Assembly: GCA_051453625.1 (NCBI GenBank)
Contig: JBOZIK010000001.1
Location: 26,963,563 to 27,000,749 of the forward strand
Reading direction: 5' to 3'
Length of the DNA stretch: 37,187 nt
Source: Welwitschia mirabilis
Lineage: Eukaryota; Gnetophyta; Gnetopsida; Welwitschiales
In this document: piece after piece, positions 22,055-33,562 of the stretch
Position numbering within the stretch: the first letter of the stretch is position 1
Layout of the letters: each line of letters begins with the position of its first letter
Notes under the pieces: model-generated
Database searches by the model: none
What the model saw: the letters and a program-made list of their open reading frames with translations, nothing else
Told to the model about the DNA's origin: nothing
Program-made: the position numbers and the translations under genes

Positions 22055-23732
22055 TGTTAACATGTAAAAATTGACATTTGTATCAAGTGTTTAAGTCAAT
22101 TTATTGTAAATGAAGATATTTATTTAATTATTTTAATTCTAAAATATGTATTTTATTATTTTTAAAATAAAATTTGATATTACATTTTTCTTCATAATAA
22201 TTGTATATCTTCAACCATGTTTTGGAATACATGCAGAAGATAGACAAAATTCCACATGAAATAATGGTGGCAATGGAGACGTGAGATGGGGACATCTAGT
22301 AATAGCATTAGAAGACATGTCATAGAGATATGTAGAGGTAGCACTGAAGACATGGGTAATAGCATTGGCTGGTAGAGGAATTAAAATCCAAAGGACATGT
22401 GTTAAACTCATAATAACAAAGACTTTACCTTACACTATAAGATAATCTTCACAAATACTATAGGACAACCTCTACCAAATGCTAAATGATGAAGATTCTA
22501 CCTAATGCTAGAGGATAGAATCTTATCTACTTAATAGTATAAGACAAACTCCATGAAATGATAAATGATGAATATTCTACTTAATATTATAGAATAACAT
22601 CTCATCTACCTAACGCTATAAGAAAACCTCTATTAAATGCTAAAAGATAGAATCTTATCTACCTAATGCTAAATGACAAAGATTATTCCTAATACTATAA
22701 TACAAGAGCTTGTAATGACCTCTTACCTCCCTCTTTCCCTATAAAAGTAACTTAAACCCTTCATTGTATCTATCTTTGATTGGCTTATCATGGGGAAGAA
22801 TTGAAGGCTTTGATGTCATGGAATTCTAACATCTTTCTTGGGGGCAGAATGATCCATGGCTAGTTGAGGAGTTATTCTTCTTCTTCTTCACTGATATACT
22901 GTGTTTATTTTAGTTTTAATAAAGAATTGATTTGAATCCTTTAATTATTAATGCATAATTGTGTTTGGTATTAGCAATATTTAAGTAGAACTAGTTCTTA
23001 AAGTGGGTTTTATTCTTTCATCATTAATGCACAGTAAAAAGGTATTACCAATTTTTAAGTGAAGCTTATTTAATTATTGAGTTTTTTTGGAACTTCATGA
23101 GTTATTTAAAGTTACTTATGTGATTTATAGTTCCTATTATTTAGTGGATCTTGTGCACTTAGGTTCATACTTTTCATACTTATAAAGGGATATGAATTCT
23201 AGAGAGAACTTAATAATTCATTAACACTCATGTGATGGATGAGATTATGCCTCCACACTAAGCCTTAATGACTTGATGATTTAAGTGCATGTTTTAAGAT
23301 ATAGGAATTTTTGAAGTAAAGGAGGAGAGTAGGATGAATTGCTAGATTCTTAGAGCATTTTTGTTCNNNNNNNNNNNNNNNNNNNNNNNNNNNNNNNNNN
23401 NNNNNNNNNNNNNNNNNNNNNNNNNNNNNNNNNNNNNNNNNNNNNNNNNNNNNNNNNNNNNNNNNNGCATGTTTTAAGATATAGGAATTTTTGAAGTAAA
23501 GGAGGAGAGTAAGATGAATTGCTAGATTCTTAGAGCATTTTTGTTCCCTTATGTTTCCAAGTAAAGATCACTTCTTTTTTCTTTTGACTTTCTAATTTTT
23601 AGTTTGTTTGAGTTGTATTACAAGTTAGACTAATTTTATTTCTTTTGATTAGTTTATCTCCTACATTCCTATGGTAGAATAATGCTAAGTATTTTACTTA
23701 GTTTAAATCTGAAAATTATACTACTTATCTAC
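22055..23732 (+). repeat. 3' LTR of Athila-like non-autonomous element (contains artefactual gap)
   Basis: Collinear with 16799-18296. A good TATA box, CCCTATAAAAG, lies at 22737-22747. Apparent length is 1678 bp. It includes 100 N (23367-23466) flanked by an 80 bp duplication; removing both gives 1498 bp, equal to the 5' LTR. The 3' end is blurred and no clear target-site duplication was found. Confidence 0.85.
23367..23466. other. 100 N scaffold gap, probably artefactual
   Basis: The 80 bp on each side (23287-23366 and 23467-23546) are the same sequence with one difference. See the matching finding. Confidence 0.85.
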
Positions 23733-25250
23733 TAAAGCTTAAACCTTATCCATGACCTCCTTATAAAGGGTGTTATTATTTAAAGATAAATCTACCACTA
23801 AATATCCCAAAACTTAAGTGATGTAGACATAGTTTTAATTTTCATTTTGGTTTTAAAACAAAAATAATCTTTGATTGTATTTTTGATGAATCTTTAGAAT
23901 GATGATGTTTTACCTTCCTATATCATCCATTGGGTGTGCAATGTTGTCTTGCATGCCTATCTTTACTAGTTCTAAGAAATCCTCTAAATCTTCTTCTCCT
24001 AATCAAGCACTAGAATAGACTATTTCATACCTAAGGTGGATTGACTCTCATACTAAGTACATAAAAAAAACTCTAATTGTAGCTAGATATAATATTACTT
24101 ATACCTTAGAGAAAGATGAAAGCTCAACATGAAAGGTAGACAAAGAATAGAAAGAAGAAGAAGATTTTGAAGAAAAATCCGAAGAGGAGGAAGCAAAAGA
24201 ATCTGACTAAATTTTTCTTTCTATGCTTATGTTTTTCTTTCATGCTTGTGTTTCTTCTCTTCTTTATCATCGATGTTAAAAGGAAAGAGGGGGGAGGGGG
24301 TGGATTACTTAGCTTTTTATGTTGCTCTCAATTGTATCTATCTTGATGAGCATTTTTCATTATACTATTCATCTTTCAATAATTGAAAAACATTTTTTAT
24401 ACTCTATAATTTGTGTCTTAAATTTTTGTAGTACACATCTATTTTGACTATGCACTCTAATTATTGGCATATCTAATGGTTATTCAATAATTCATGATCA
24501 AAATGTTGTCTATCATATATATTTTGCTACTTCAAATTATTTTTAAATTTTGGTACAATTTAAGAACTTTCAAAATATCTTACTTAATATAAAATGTTTA
24601 ATATTTTCGCAAAAATTGATAGGCATTTTATGAGGAAATGTTTTTCCCAAATCTAATCTCTTTAACTAAAAAAATATTTTATGTCAATGTCAAAGAGGGA
24701 TATTATTAAATTATTATTTAATAAGTGATATCAAACTAATGTTTTTTGCATAGTAAAATTTGTTGTATCTTGTGTAAAAAATATTAATCACTTATAGGTC
24801 AGAATCTAAAATATGTTATATTAAATTTTGATCTTGAAACCTATCATGTTTTGATATCCTTTTGAGGGGTCTACTAGACTTCTAATGTGTTAACCACACC
24901 TAAAGCAAATACACAAAAGTGAAATAAATTTAGAAGGATCAATTAGAGATTTGAAGGATTGACTAGATCTATGAACCTAAGTAGCAATACTCTTGAACCA
25001 ATTTTTAAGGGATTAACTGGACATCTAAGGTATCTATTAGACCTAATAAGTGTGCACTAATACTTTTAAACTAATCATTAAGGAGTCAACTAAACATTGT
25101 ATACTTCTAATTAGTATTTCTATGTATTCTGTTATTTCATTTTCCAACATAGTTTTAGTTTTCTTATATAAGTTTTTAGTGATTTATTTCAAGTAAGTTA
25201 ATATTATAAAGTTATTTGAATATTTTTAGAAATCTATTCACCTCACTTCC
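23733..25250. other. Intervening AT-rich DNA with an unassigned broken coding stretch
   Basis: At about 23900-24210 on the plus strand a stretch rich in Ser/Pro codons is followed by an acidic Glu-rich end (EEEDFEEKSEEEEAKESD after stops). I do not recognise it. A G-rich tract with two G runs is at 24291-24303. At 24890-25100 three diverged ~70 bp repeats carry 'ggattgactagat'/'ggattaactggac'-like words. Confidence 0.3.
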
Positions 25251-25295
25251 TCCACCTTCCCTGCCCCCCCTTCCCCGCGGCTAACCCCTCCTTTC
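25250..25295. repeat. C-rich low-complexity tract
   Basis: Pyrimidine-rich stretch with C runs (for example CCCCCCCTTCCCC). On the minus strand it has four G runs of three or more with short loops, a possible G-quadruplex. The integrase remnant stops here. Confidence 0.5.
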
Positions 25296-25895
25296 TAGGG
25301 TTCTCAATCCTATACCTCTACTTAATATGAGGCTTCTAAGCATATCAAACTAATTAAAAGTATTTTTAAATAAGAATTTAATTACAGTTTTGGTGGAATA
25401 GCTAGGAATAGCCTTAAACTCACCCCATTTAGTTAAAAAATTCATACAAACTAAAATGTATTATTATGCATAGGATTTTGGATTAATGAATCCAATGAAA
25501 TTTAATCCTCTGAACATTAAAGGATTCAAAGGATTAAATACATTATTGGAGCATTTCCATTACCTTGAATCATGCTTCCTCTCTTTGACACTTGTCACAT
25601 GCTTTAATTTAATTAAAAGAATCTCTGAATAGAGAAGATCAATAATATCTTACATTTAAAATTTTTATAGTTGTCCTTTTTCCTCCATAGTTATCTCCCA
25701 CTTCTTCTACATGAAAATTTGATGTTTCTTCTAATCAAGCTTTCTAACATACCTCTTAATGATATCATCCCTATAAAATCTAAATACAATTTTGTTCTCC
25801 TATATATAATTCTTTTATTTCTCTAAACAACCTCTTCTTCTTGTAATAGTTTAAATAGGGTGACACATTCTAACTCACTAAAAAGTTGGTAATAT
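25270..25895 (-). pseudogene. Athila-like integrase remnant (old host element)
   Basis: Minus-strand integrase coding with frameshifts. ACDKCQREEA at 25602-25573 keeps the C-x-x-C half of the HHCC zinc finger. From 25517, MFRGLNFIGFINPKSYA corresponds to the start of the catalytic core (G-I-D-F-M-G-P); its first catalytic Asp is Asn. Further on, YILVCMNFLTKWGEFKAIPS and TVIKFLFKN match the following core strand and helix. The core is then lost in C-rich DNA, so the domain is truncated and dead. It follows RNase H in the usual order. Confidence 0.75.
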
Positions 25896-27287
25896 CTATA
25901 AACTAAGATGCTTCTTGCAAATTTACTAAATTATCATTAGGAAAATCATTTTGAGTTTTTATTTGCTCAGCCTTTTTAGGGAATTCTAGCCTAGATAAGT
26001 GATCATCCACTGTATTCTTTGTTCCCTTTTTGTTTATTATTTTTATATCAAATTCCTGTATCAAAGGTATCCATCTTATAATTTGAGAACTTAATTCTTT
26101 CTTATTCATTAAAAATCATATGGCACTATGATCCATACAAGCCTTTACTTCATAACACAAGATATAATGCCTAAACTTATCTAAGGCTATTATTACAGCT
26201 AGCATCTTCTTTTCTATAATTGTGTAATTTTGTTATGAATAATTGAGACTTTTACTTATGTAAGCAATAGCATAGGTTTTATAGTTATCACGTTTCTATT
26301 TCAAAATAGCATAAATAACATATTGTAAAGCATCAGTGATAATGTAAAAAATTTTATTCCAATCTAGATTTTATAAAATAGCAGCCCCAGCTAACTTATC
26401 TTTAAGAATTAAAAAAAAAAATTGGCATTCTTAGGTCCATTAATATGGTGCATCCTTTTGTAGGAGATTGCTTAATGTTTAGAAATTTTACTAAAATTAG
26501 TAATAAATCTTCTATAGTATTACACATGACTTAAGAATGATCTTAGTGCTTTTAGTTTTGTTGATGGAAAAATTTCTTTGATAACAATAATTTTTTACTC
26601 ATTAGTTTTAATCCCTCTTACTCATATCTTGTAGCCTAAAATATTCCTTCTAGCCATCATAAGATGGATTTTAGACCAGCTTAATTACAAATTTTTTTTT
26701 CTCATACTAAGTTAATATAGCCTTAAGTCTTTTCAAAGTTTTCTCAAATCATTTTTAAAGGTTAAGAAGTCATCCATGAGAACTTCTAATGACCTCCCTA
26801 CCATATCTTGAAATATTCTATGTACTAGCCTCTGAAAAGTAACTAGTACATTATACAACCTAAAAGGTAAAACTTTAATGGCATAGGTACTCCATTTACA
26901 AGTAAAAGTTATTTTTGCTTGTTCTTTTATAGCTATTAAATTTTGGTTGTATCCACTGTACTCATCCAAAAACTTATAGTATTTAGGATCAAAAATTCTT
27001 TATAAAACTTGATTCACAAAGGGTAAAGAAAAATGATCCATATAGGTAGCAACATTTAGTAGCCTAAAAACTATGCATACTATCCATTTATTATTTTTCT
27101 TAGAAACTACTGTTACTAGACTTATCCATTCTAATCACAAATAGGATAGATGAATCCTAATTTTAACAACCTAAAAATTTCCTTTTTGATTACATCTTAC
27201 ATATGAGGATTACATTTTTCTTTTACTTACCTTACAAGTTTTACTATGGGATCTAGATATAGTTTATGCTAGCAATTGGTAGGGCCT
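25896..27287 (-). pseudogene. Athila-like reverse transcriptase and RNase H remnant (old host element)
   Basis: Minus-strand Ty3/gypsy pol. RT fingers: KLGFIYPIC near 27150, with stops. Motif A: FLDEYSGYNQ at about 26975-26945. Then FTCKWSTYAIKVLPFRLYNV, and motif C EVLMDDFLTF near 26770, keeping the two catalytic Asp. RNase H/connection lies at about 26400-25905: MNKKELSSQIIRWIPLIQEF and KKGTKNTVDDHLSRLE, then NDFPNDNL typical of Athila. Stops and frameshifts are scattered. The 5' side is cut exactly at 27287 by the LTR of another element, and the frame resumes at 34605. Confidence 0.85.
27283..27287. repeat. Target-site duplication, left copy
   Basis: GGCCT abuts the TG at 27288; its partner is GGCTT at 34605-34609, one transition apart. 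Confidence 0.7.
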
Positions 27288-28346
27288 TGTTGTGTTGTGT
27301 ATTCATGGATGATTTTATGTTTAAATGGATTATGTCATTAATAATTAAAATATTATGCACAATACATCATACTAATATAACGAGAGTAACTTGAAATGCT
27401 GTATTTCATTGAAGTCTATCAGTACAAGACTCTAGTTGCTTTTGCAATTAAATAAGAATAAAAAATAATAAATAATAATGTAAGAAAATAAACTATCATA
27501 CAAATTTCAAGATGCAATCTAAACTAACATGCAATGCAAAATGATTCTAATCCTACTTGATTTTCAGCCTTAATAAAGGCTACCCTTGATAATCTATATC
27601 ACCTAAGAAATTGTCACCAGATCAAGGGCAACATTAGACTATAAGGGACATAAGAAATCCTAACATGCAAACATAAAATAGAACTAAGATTTATATTAAA
27701 ATGGTAACAATATCCAAGTTACAAAATGGCTGCGTCTTAATGGAAAATAATCAGCCCTTCACTAAGTGCTTGTCTTTTTGCAATGCTCAAGGTAGGTCTC
27801 TAGCCCTTCATTATCATGTCACGAGAATCTCTGGTGTATCAAAGATAAGAAAGAGAGTTGAAGGGGGGGACTTATTTATAGTAAAATATAACAGAAGAGG
27901 ACAAATAAAAGATCTAGTTATGAACACTTATTAAAAACTCAGAAATAGATGAAATGGCTGAGATAATATGTTAGTGATAACTACATGTTAGTATCATCCA
28001 GCTATCATCCAGACACCATGAGGGATAATAGAACATTACAAAATATCTTAAAATCTATGACTGAGTAGTCTATGTAAGCAGTTATTATCCTTCTTATTAG
28101 TGGACAATAGAGGAGGTGATGGTCTTCTTTAATGATCTTCTGAAAGAGAAACTTAGCAGTTTTACCATAAAAGGCTTTATTCATTAGAAAGTGACTTTAA
28201 TGCATCAAATTTAAATAATAACTACACTTTTCCAAGATTTCCTCTTGTATCTTCAAAAATCCTCAGAATTGCATTTAAACCTATATAAAAGTCCTGTAAA
28301 ATAACTCATAAAGCCCATTAAATAACTGTAAATTGGTAGTGTAACA
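27288..28346 (-). repeat. 3' LTR of the inner Athila-like element
   Basis: Read on the minus strand it starts TGTTACACTACC and ends CACAACACAACA. The promoter-like TATAAATAAG is at 27880-27871. It carries two copies of the hairpin motif (27992-28030, 28081-28122). Confidence 0.8.
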
Positions 28347-28359
28347 TAGCCCTCCACTT
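28347..28359 (-). promoter_or_regulatory. Polypurine tract of the inner element
   Basis: AAGTGGAGGGCTA on the minus strand lies directly before the TG of the 3' LTR, the expected position of the plus-strand primer. Confidence 0.6.
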
Positions 28360-30290
28360 ATTCTTTATCAGTCCTTGACAAAAACTAGGCAGAAAAATCA
28401 TAATTATGAGCTAAATTTTTTTTTAAAAGATAAATCTAGAAATCATAAAATAGAATTATAAAACACATCATATGAATATATAAAAAGTAATTCATAATGC
28501 ATATGAAAAATTTGAAAATTTTATGTCATAAAAGCTTTAAAAATTTTAAAAATAAGCCATGCAAATGGGTCTCTACCCTCCTCCCTAAATAAAAGGCAAT
28601 ACATCTCATATTGGCAAATAGAACAAAGAAGGTAAATAGGAGTGGAAAGGTAGGAAATGGAAATGAATATAACATTCAAAATAAAGTGTAAAGCTAAGTA
28701 ATGTCAGATTTAAAAAGTATAGAGATATGAAATATTCTAACAGGTAAAGAAAAGAGTGGATAAAAAGTGTTTCACAATAAAATAATATAAGCAGTGCTTT
28801 AAAACACCAAAAAATATGAAAAATAATACAAATCTAAATAAGAAATTACCTTTTATTAAAAACTAAAATAAGAAAATATGCTAAGAAAACATGGTAATGA
28901 ATTTGAAATAACTAACAAGATCACAAAAGAAAACAAGAAGAATGGACATAATATAAACACAATATAGCTTACCACTTTAACATTTTAACCTAGCAATTTT
29001 TAATGAAAGTAATCATAACATCACTTGATTTGAAAAATGCATGACTAGTGCACAAAATATCCATTTGATAAGGCAGTGATTATGATGTTGCTAAAGCAGT
29101 ATGCTTTAAACAATGAATGATCAGACCAAAGAATTGCTTAAAAAATAAACTCTTCTCACATCATCTCAAAAAAAAAAAACCCAGAAGTCTCAAGAAATGA
29201 AATGATCATGTAAAATACTAAGAGTTTAGGAAATAATCAATTCCTCTGATGATATCAAGAATACCACTAATTCCATAGCCTTAAAGTTTAAATAAAACTT
29301 TATTACCCATGATGACGGGAGTGCAACCACTATCAAAGAACTAAGGATCTGTGAAGCATGGCTAACTAACCTCTTAGTGGAGTTCCTACAACTACCATAT
29401 TACACTGCCAAAGGATCTTCTTGGAAATATTTGCCCTAATGTACTTATGGTAGGACATCATGGTGACCATGTTTTTAAGATAAAAATATAAAAAATCATG
29501 GCCTTTATTCACTCTTTTCTTTTCTTTTTTTTTATGAAAAAAAACCAATATTCCACATGACAAAACACTTCAAAAGGCAAAGGTAAAAGTCAAAAGTTTA
29601 GAACAGAAAAGAACACTCTTAAACAATCTAAGACCTTTTTACCATTAAGAAAAAAATAAAAATAAAGCCTCTTCCTTCAATTAAAGTTCAAGAACGTGTG
29701 AATGTCCTAAGATTAGGTGAATCCGATCTTGCCACTGAAATTCTTAAGTCAAAAGACTAATAATGGAAACAAATACATATGTTAAGTTTAAAAGATGCTA
29801 AAGTAATTCCACAATAATCTTTTAAAGGAAAAGGTTAAGAGAAAATTTAGAAGGTTTGCTCATGAAATTCCAATTTTTATCATTTTCTTCCTCTAGTTCT
29901 TAAGCAATCAAGTCAGAAATCTCAACAGAGTAATAAAAAATGTATTTTATCAAATAGAAAAGCAACAATTAACATTTATTGGCTTATTATCCTACTCATT
30001 ATCCAGATAACAAAGAGGATGACATACACAAGAAAAAGAAACAAAATACAGAAAATTAATAAAAAAACTAAAAAGCTATCAAATGGGGGTTATCATCCAC
30101 CTCGTCATGGGAATGACAGAGGAGATGATCGATTATTTTTATAGAAATAGAAAATAAAAAATGCAATAGAAAAAAATAGAAATCAAAAAATAAAAAAAAT
30201 CTTTAAAAATAGAAGACTAAAAAGAAAATAACAAAGAAAGAAAACTTTTATTAAAATCCTAAAGCTAAAACACACTTTTATCAAAAAGAA
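28360..30290. other. Non-coding internal region of the inner element
   Basis: A-rich DNA (plus strand) without a recognisable domain on either strand. The open frame at 29366-29563 (-) has no recognisable motif. Two copies of the hairpin motif lie at 29984-30024 and 30091-30130. Part could be Athila 3' leader or env-region DNA, but nothing can be read. Confidence 0.4.
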
Positions 30291-30640
30291 AGAAAGGAAA
30301 AATCAAGGATCTATTGTGGTTTCAAGTTTTTTTAGAGAAGTACTATCCAAACTAGAAATTTACCAATTGATAAAACATAAGAGATGTACAATTATTTTCA
30401 TGTAAAATTAATTAGATGAAGAGAGTAGTAATGGATATTATTTTATGATGCCACATCAAAGCAAAAATTTTGGAAGAGAAAGCGGAGAGAAATGATAACT
30501 TTGGTAAAATTTTTTATGAAATACAAGAGTTTTATCTCCAAGTTTATTGAAGACATTTTTCTTTTTCAAATTTAATTTATGATTTTTAATTTTTGACTTA
30601 TGAATTTGACAATATTCTTGATGATTTTTTTTGAAAAGTT
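30291..30640 (-). pseudogene. Possible integrase C-terminal tail of the inner element
   Basis: About 30630-30500 on the minus strand reads QEYCQIHKSKIKNHKL and then FNKLGDKTLVFHKKF. This resembles the integrase C-terminal pattern Y-x-x-A-x-x-Y-K-x-K-x-K-x-x-H followed by F-x-x-G-D-K-V-L-L. It lies close behind the protease with no RT or RNase H between, implying a large internal deletion of pol. The match is short and weathered. Confidence 0.4.
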
Positions 30641-30784
30641 AGATATTTTTGATATTCAAAAGGTTTCTTTCTTCTTTATTCTTAAGTTGATCATCACAAA
30701 ACTCATGTTCACTTAGTCTCATCTCTCTTTTTTCAAGTGGATGATGTTGTAAAAATAAAGTAGGTTTGACATTCTCTTCAATGT

Positions 30785-31237
30785 TTATATCATTATCACC
30801 AAATCTTTCTCAGCTACATTAAAGACTTTAATCATGAAAGTTTTATTTTCAAAATGGCATTTCATTATTCCTTTTCTTGTATCAATGATGCAGTGGTTTA
30901 TTGCATGGAAGGCTCTATCTAGAAGTAAAGAATATCTAGTGTTATGCTCAACTTCTATAATGATCACATCAATTAGGTAGCAAGCCTCTTTAATTTGTAT
31001 TGTCAAATATTTAATAATGCCTAATAGTTTCTTAACTAATGTACCTGCTAATTCTAAGATAACCAAGGTAGGCTCTATTCTATCTTCCAAACCAAACCTC
31101 TTATAAATATAAATTGGCATAAGGTTAACACTTGCTCCAATATTAATCAATGCTTTTCTTATCTTTTTGTTTTCCTCTATAGTAACATTCATCATTGTTG
31201 CTTCTAGATCTTTAAATTTTGGTGATTTTTGTAACAT
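30785..31237 (-). pseudogene. Athila-like aspartic protease remnant of the inner element
   Basis: 150-residue open frame. NIGASVNLMPIYIYKRFGL is the catalytic segment of plant gypsy proteases, normally D-x-G-A-S-x-N-L-M-P; the catalytic Asp has become Asn (a single G-to-A change). LELAGTLVKKLLGIIKYLTIQI and a C-terminal hydrophobic block ending YSLLLDRAFHAINHCIIDTRKG match the later strands and the L-G-R-P-F-L-A-T motif. It would process the gag-pol polyprotein; here the active site is destroyed. It lies downstream of gag in the same orientation. Confidence 0.8.
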
Positions 31238-31829
31238 TAAGTTCCTGAGGGATTGAGTAAGAAAGACCTTACTAGGAATGACTCATTTTTGTTTTCTTTT
31301 GATTAAGTCTTTTCATAGTTTTGCATACCCCAATTTTCTTGTAAAAATTTACAAAAAGAAATACTTATGCTCACATTCTTTATTAAGGATTTAAGATGTT
31401 CATTAAAAGTTGAGTTGTTTTTAAGCCTATTAAGCTAAGGTGTAGTTGGACTTTTTTTTTCCCTTCTTGCCAAAAGAAGGGAAGCTGTAATCATTTAAAA
31501 TTTCAATGTTTTCTTCCTCTTCTTATTCATTATTTGGGAGGTGAAAGGTTCACATGGAAGATAGTTTTAGTTTAGGTAAGGATTGTGTAGGTAAATTTCC
31601 TTGAGGTCTTTGGTTTTCTAGCAATGTTTGTTGAAAAATGTTTGCCATATTTCTACATTGACATTTGTTTTTTTAAGCTCCTCTATAAGTTTTGTGAGTT
31701 GTTCATTTAGATTTAAAAGTTTGATGGACTTGGTGGATAGTTTGCATTTTTGAATTAGTTTCTAAAATGTTGATGATTGTTTTGGAAATATGTGTTCAAT
31801 CTATATTGTACTTGACTTTGGGTTCAAAA

Positions 31830-32810
31830 TTTTTGAGATGGTTGATTAAAAGCAAAAACTTCTTCATGAATCCTTTCTTTATAAGTTGGTAGAAGAGGAT
31901 AATTTTTGATGACATGATAGTTATTCTCACATAAATCATAGGTTTGCACAACATTTCTTTCAGTTGCATTTTTATCATCTAAGATCATTTCCATATACTT
32001 TTCCAAGGTTGTTATAAATTCCCTTATAGAATTTATAGGGTTGTCTTCTACCTATTTTTGTTGCTTTATATATTTTAAGTCTTTGATAAGTTGGCCTATT
32101 ATTTGATTTCCTTTAGGTATTAACCATGTTTTAATAACCTTCACAAGTTCCTCTAATTTTGTCCATCCATCATCTAAAGTATGGATCATGAGGTTTCCTC
32201 CAAAGATAAATCTACAAGTTGTTTTGTATATGTAGTTAGCCTATTATAAAAGTAGTTTAGTTGTTCTACTTTTAAAAAGGCATCTACTAGATTAGAGTGA
32301 AATGCTATAAAGAAATGCTCATATGTGGAGGTATAGTCTTCATTTGGATTTTATTGAAAGTTTGTTACCTTTCTTTTTCTTTTTCTTACAGTTTATTCAC
32401 TTTTTAATCATTTTATAAGATTCTTGAGCTTGATCCCATGTTTTAAGCTTTTGTGGGGTAATGTTTTTAGCCAAAGTTTTGCCCTACCTTTTAAATTCAT
32501 GGGAAAGATTACCATATATGTTTTATTTGTTATTTTTTTCTTTCCATTTCCTCTGATGAGGATAAGTTATTCAATGTCTTTAATATGTTCAATGGGATCC
32601 TCATCCTCTTCTTCACTAAAAGTTAGATAAGCATGTAAATTTTTATCTCTACATCACCCACTAGTGTTAGGTTAAATGGTNNNNNNNNNNNNNNNNNNNN
32701 NNNNNNNNNNNNNNNNNNNNNNNNNNNNNNNNNNNNNNNNNNNNNNNNNNNNNNNNNNNNNNNNNNNNNNNNNNNNNNNNTTTGAATTTTTCTATTCTTA
32801 TTGGCTAATA
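31830..32810 (-). pseudogene. Athila-like gag remnant of the inner element
   Basis: Minus-strand gag with frameshifts and the 100 N gap at 32681-32780. FPMNLKGRAKLWLKTLPHKS (about 32500-32440) is the capsid motif F-x-L-x-x-x-A-x-x-W-L-x-x-L-P. Downstream, YEHFFIAFHSNLVDAF and YFYNRLTTYTKQLVD correspond to the Y-E-x-W-x-R-F and F-Y-x-G-L-x-x-x-T-R blocks. The zinc knuckle near 31937-31896 reads YDLCENNYHVIKNY, with two of three Cys changed to Tyr. Upstream of the gap the coding is unreadable. Confidence 0.7.
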
Positions 32811-33543
32811 ATTCTCTAAGGGTGAGGTTGGTATTAGGGGTAAAAAATCCTATGACTTATTTTTGTTTATAGGAAACACTTGATATTACAAATTAGTTCC
32901 ATTCTTCTACGAGTTTTTCATTAGGAAAATTAGATTTAGAAAAAATAAATTTTGAAGGAGGATTAAGTGCACTTGAATATTGTTCTTATAACTCTGTTTC
33001 TATTTCCACGGTTCTTCCTTGAGGTCCTTTTCTATTAGATGTTTTTCTCTGAGATATTGCTTTTCTAGATTGACTATAACATAACATCCTACAAACAAAA
33101 AACAATAGAAAAAAGATCAGAGAATAATAAACCATTGTCCTATCTATCATCTAGATGACAAAAGAGACAATGCACATAAAAAATAGAAAAATAGAAATAG
33201 AACTAAAACTAAAATAGAAAGCAGAAAAACACAAAGAAACATCTATCATCCACTTGGTCATCCTAATATCACAGGATATGAGAGAACCAATTAATGTAGA
33301 GAAAATATGAAAACCAAAAAATAAACAACTAAAAATAAAAATAACACATTGTTGTCCTGACTGTCACGAGGACAATAGAGGGAATGACTATACTTTTTTA
33401 CAGAAAACCAAAATCTAAAAGACTAAAACTAAAACAAATCACATATAAAACCTAAAATTTCTAATAAAATACAATGCCATATAAATAAATAATTGGTATA
33501 CTTATCTAAATGATGATAACCATTGTACTCCTCAATATCTTTT

Positions 33544-33560
33544 CTTGGTAATGATGCTAA
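33544..33560 (-). promoter_or_regulatory. Primer-binding site of the inner element
   Basis: TTAGCATCATTACCAAG on the minus strand, two bases after the CA end of the 5' LTR, is a decayed form of TTGGCGCCGTTGCCGGG. All changes are G-to-A or C-to-T. It sets the minus-strand orientation. Confidence 0.65.
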
Positions 33561-33562
33561 TT

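Noticed and set aside
16794-23737. Target-site duplication for the 1.5 kb LTR element
   Set aside because: Flanks (ATTAT on the left; TCTAC/TAAAG on the right) do not match convincingly and the right end is blurred.
32424-32630. Plus-strand 68-residue frame with a Ser run
   Set aside because: Antisense of the inner element's gag capsid motif.
32681-32780. Possible overlap artefact at the second 100 N gap
   Set aside because: The flanks do not repeat each other, unlike the gap at 23367-23466.
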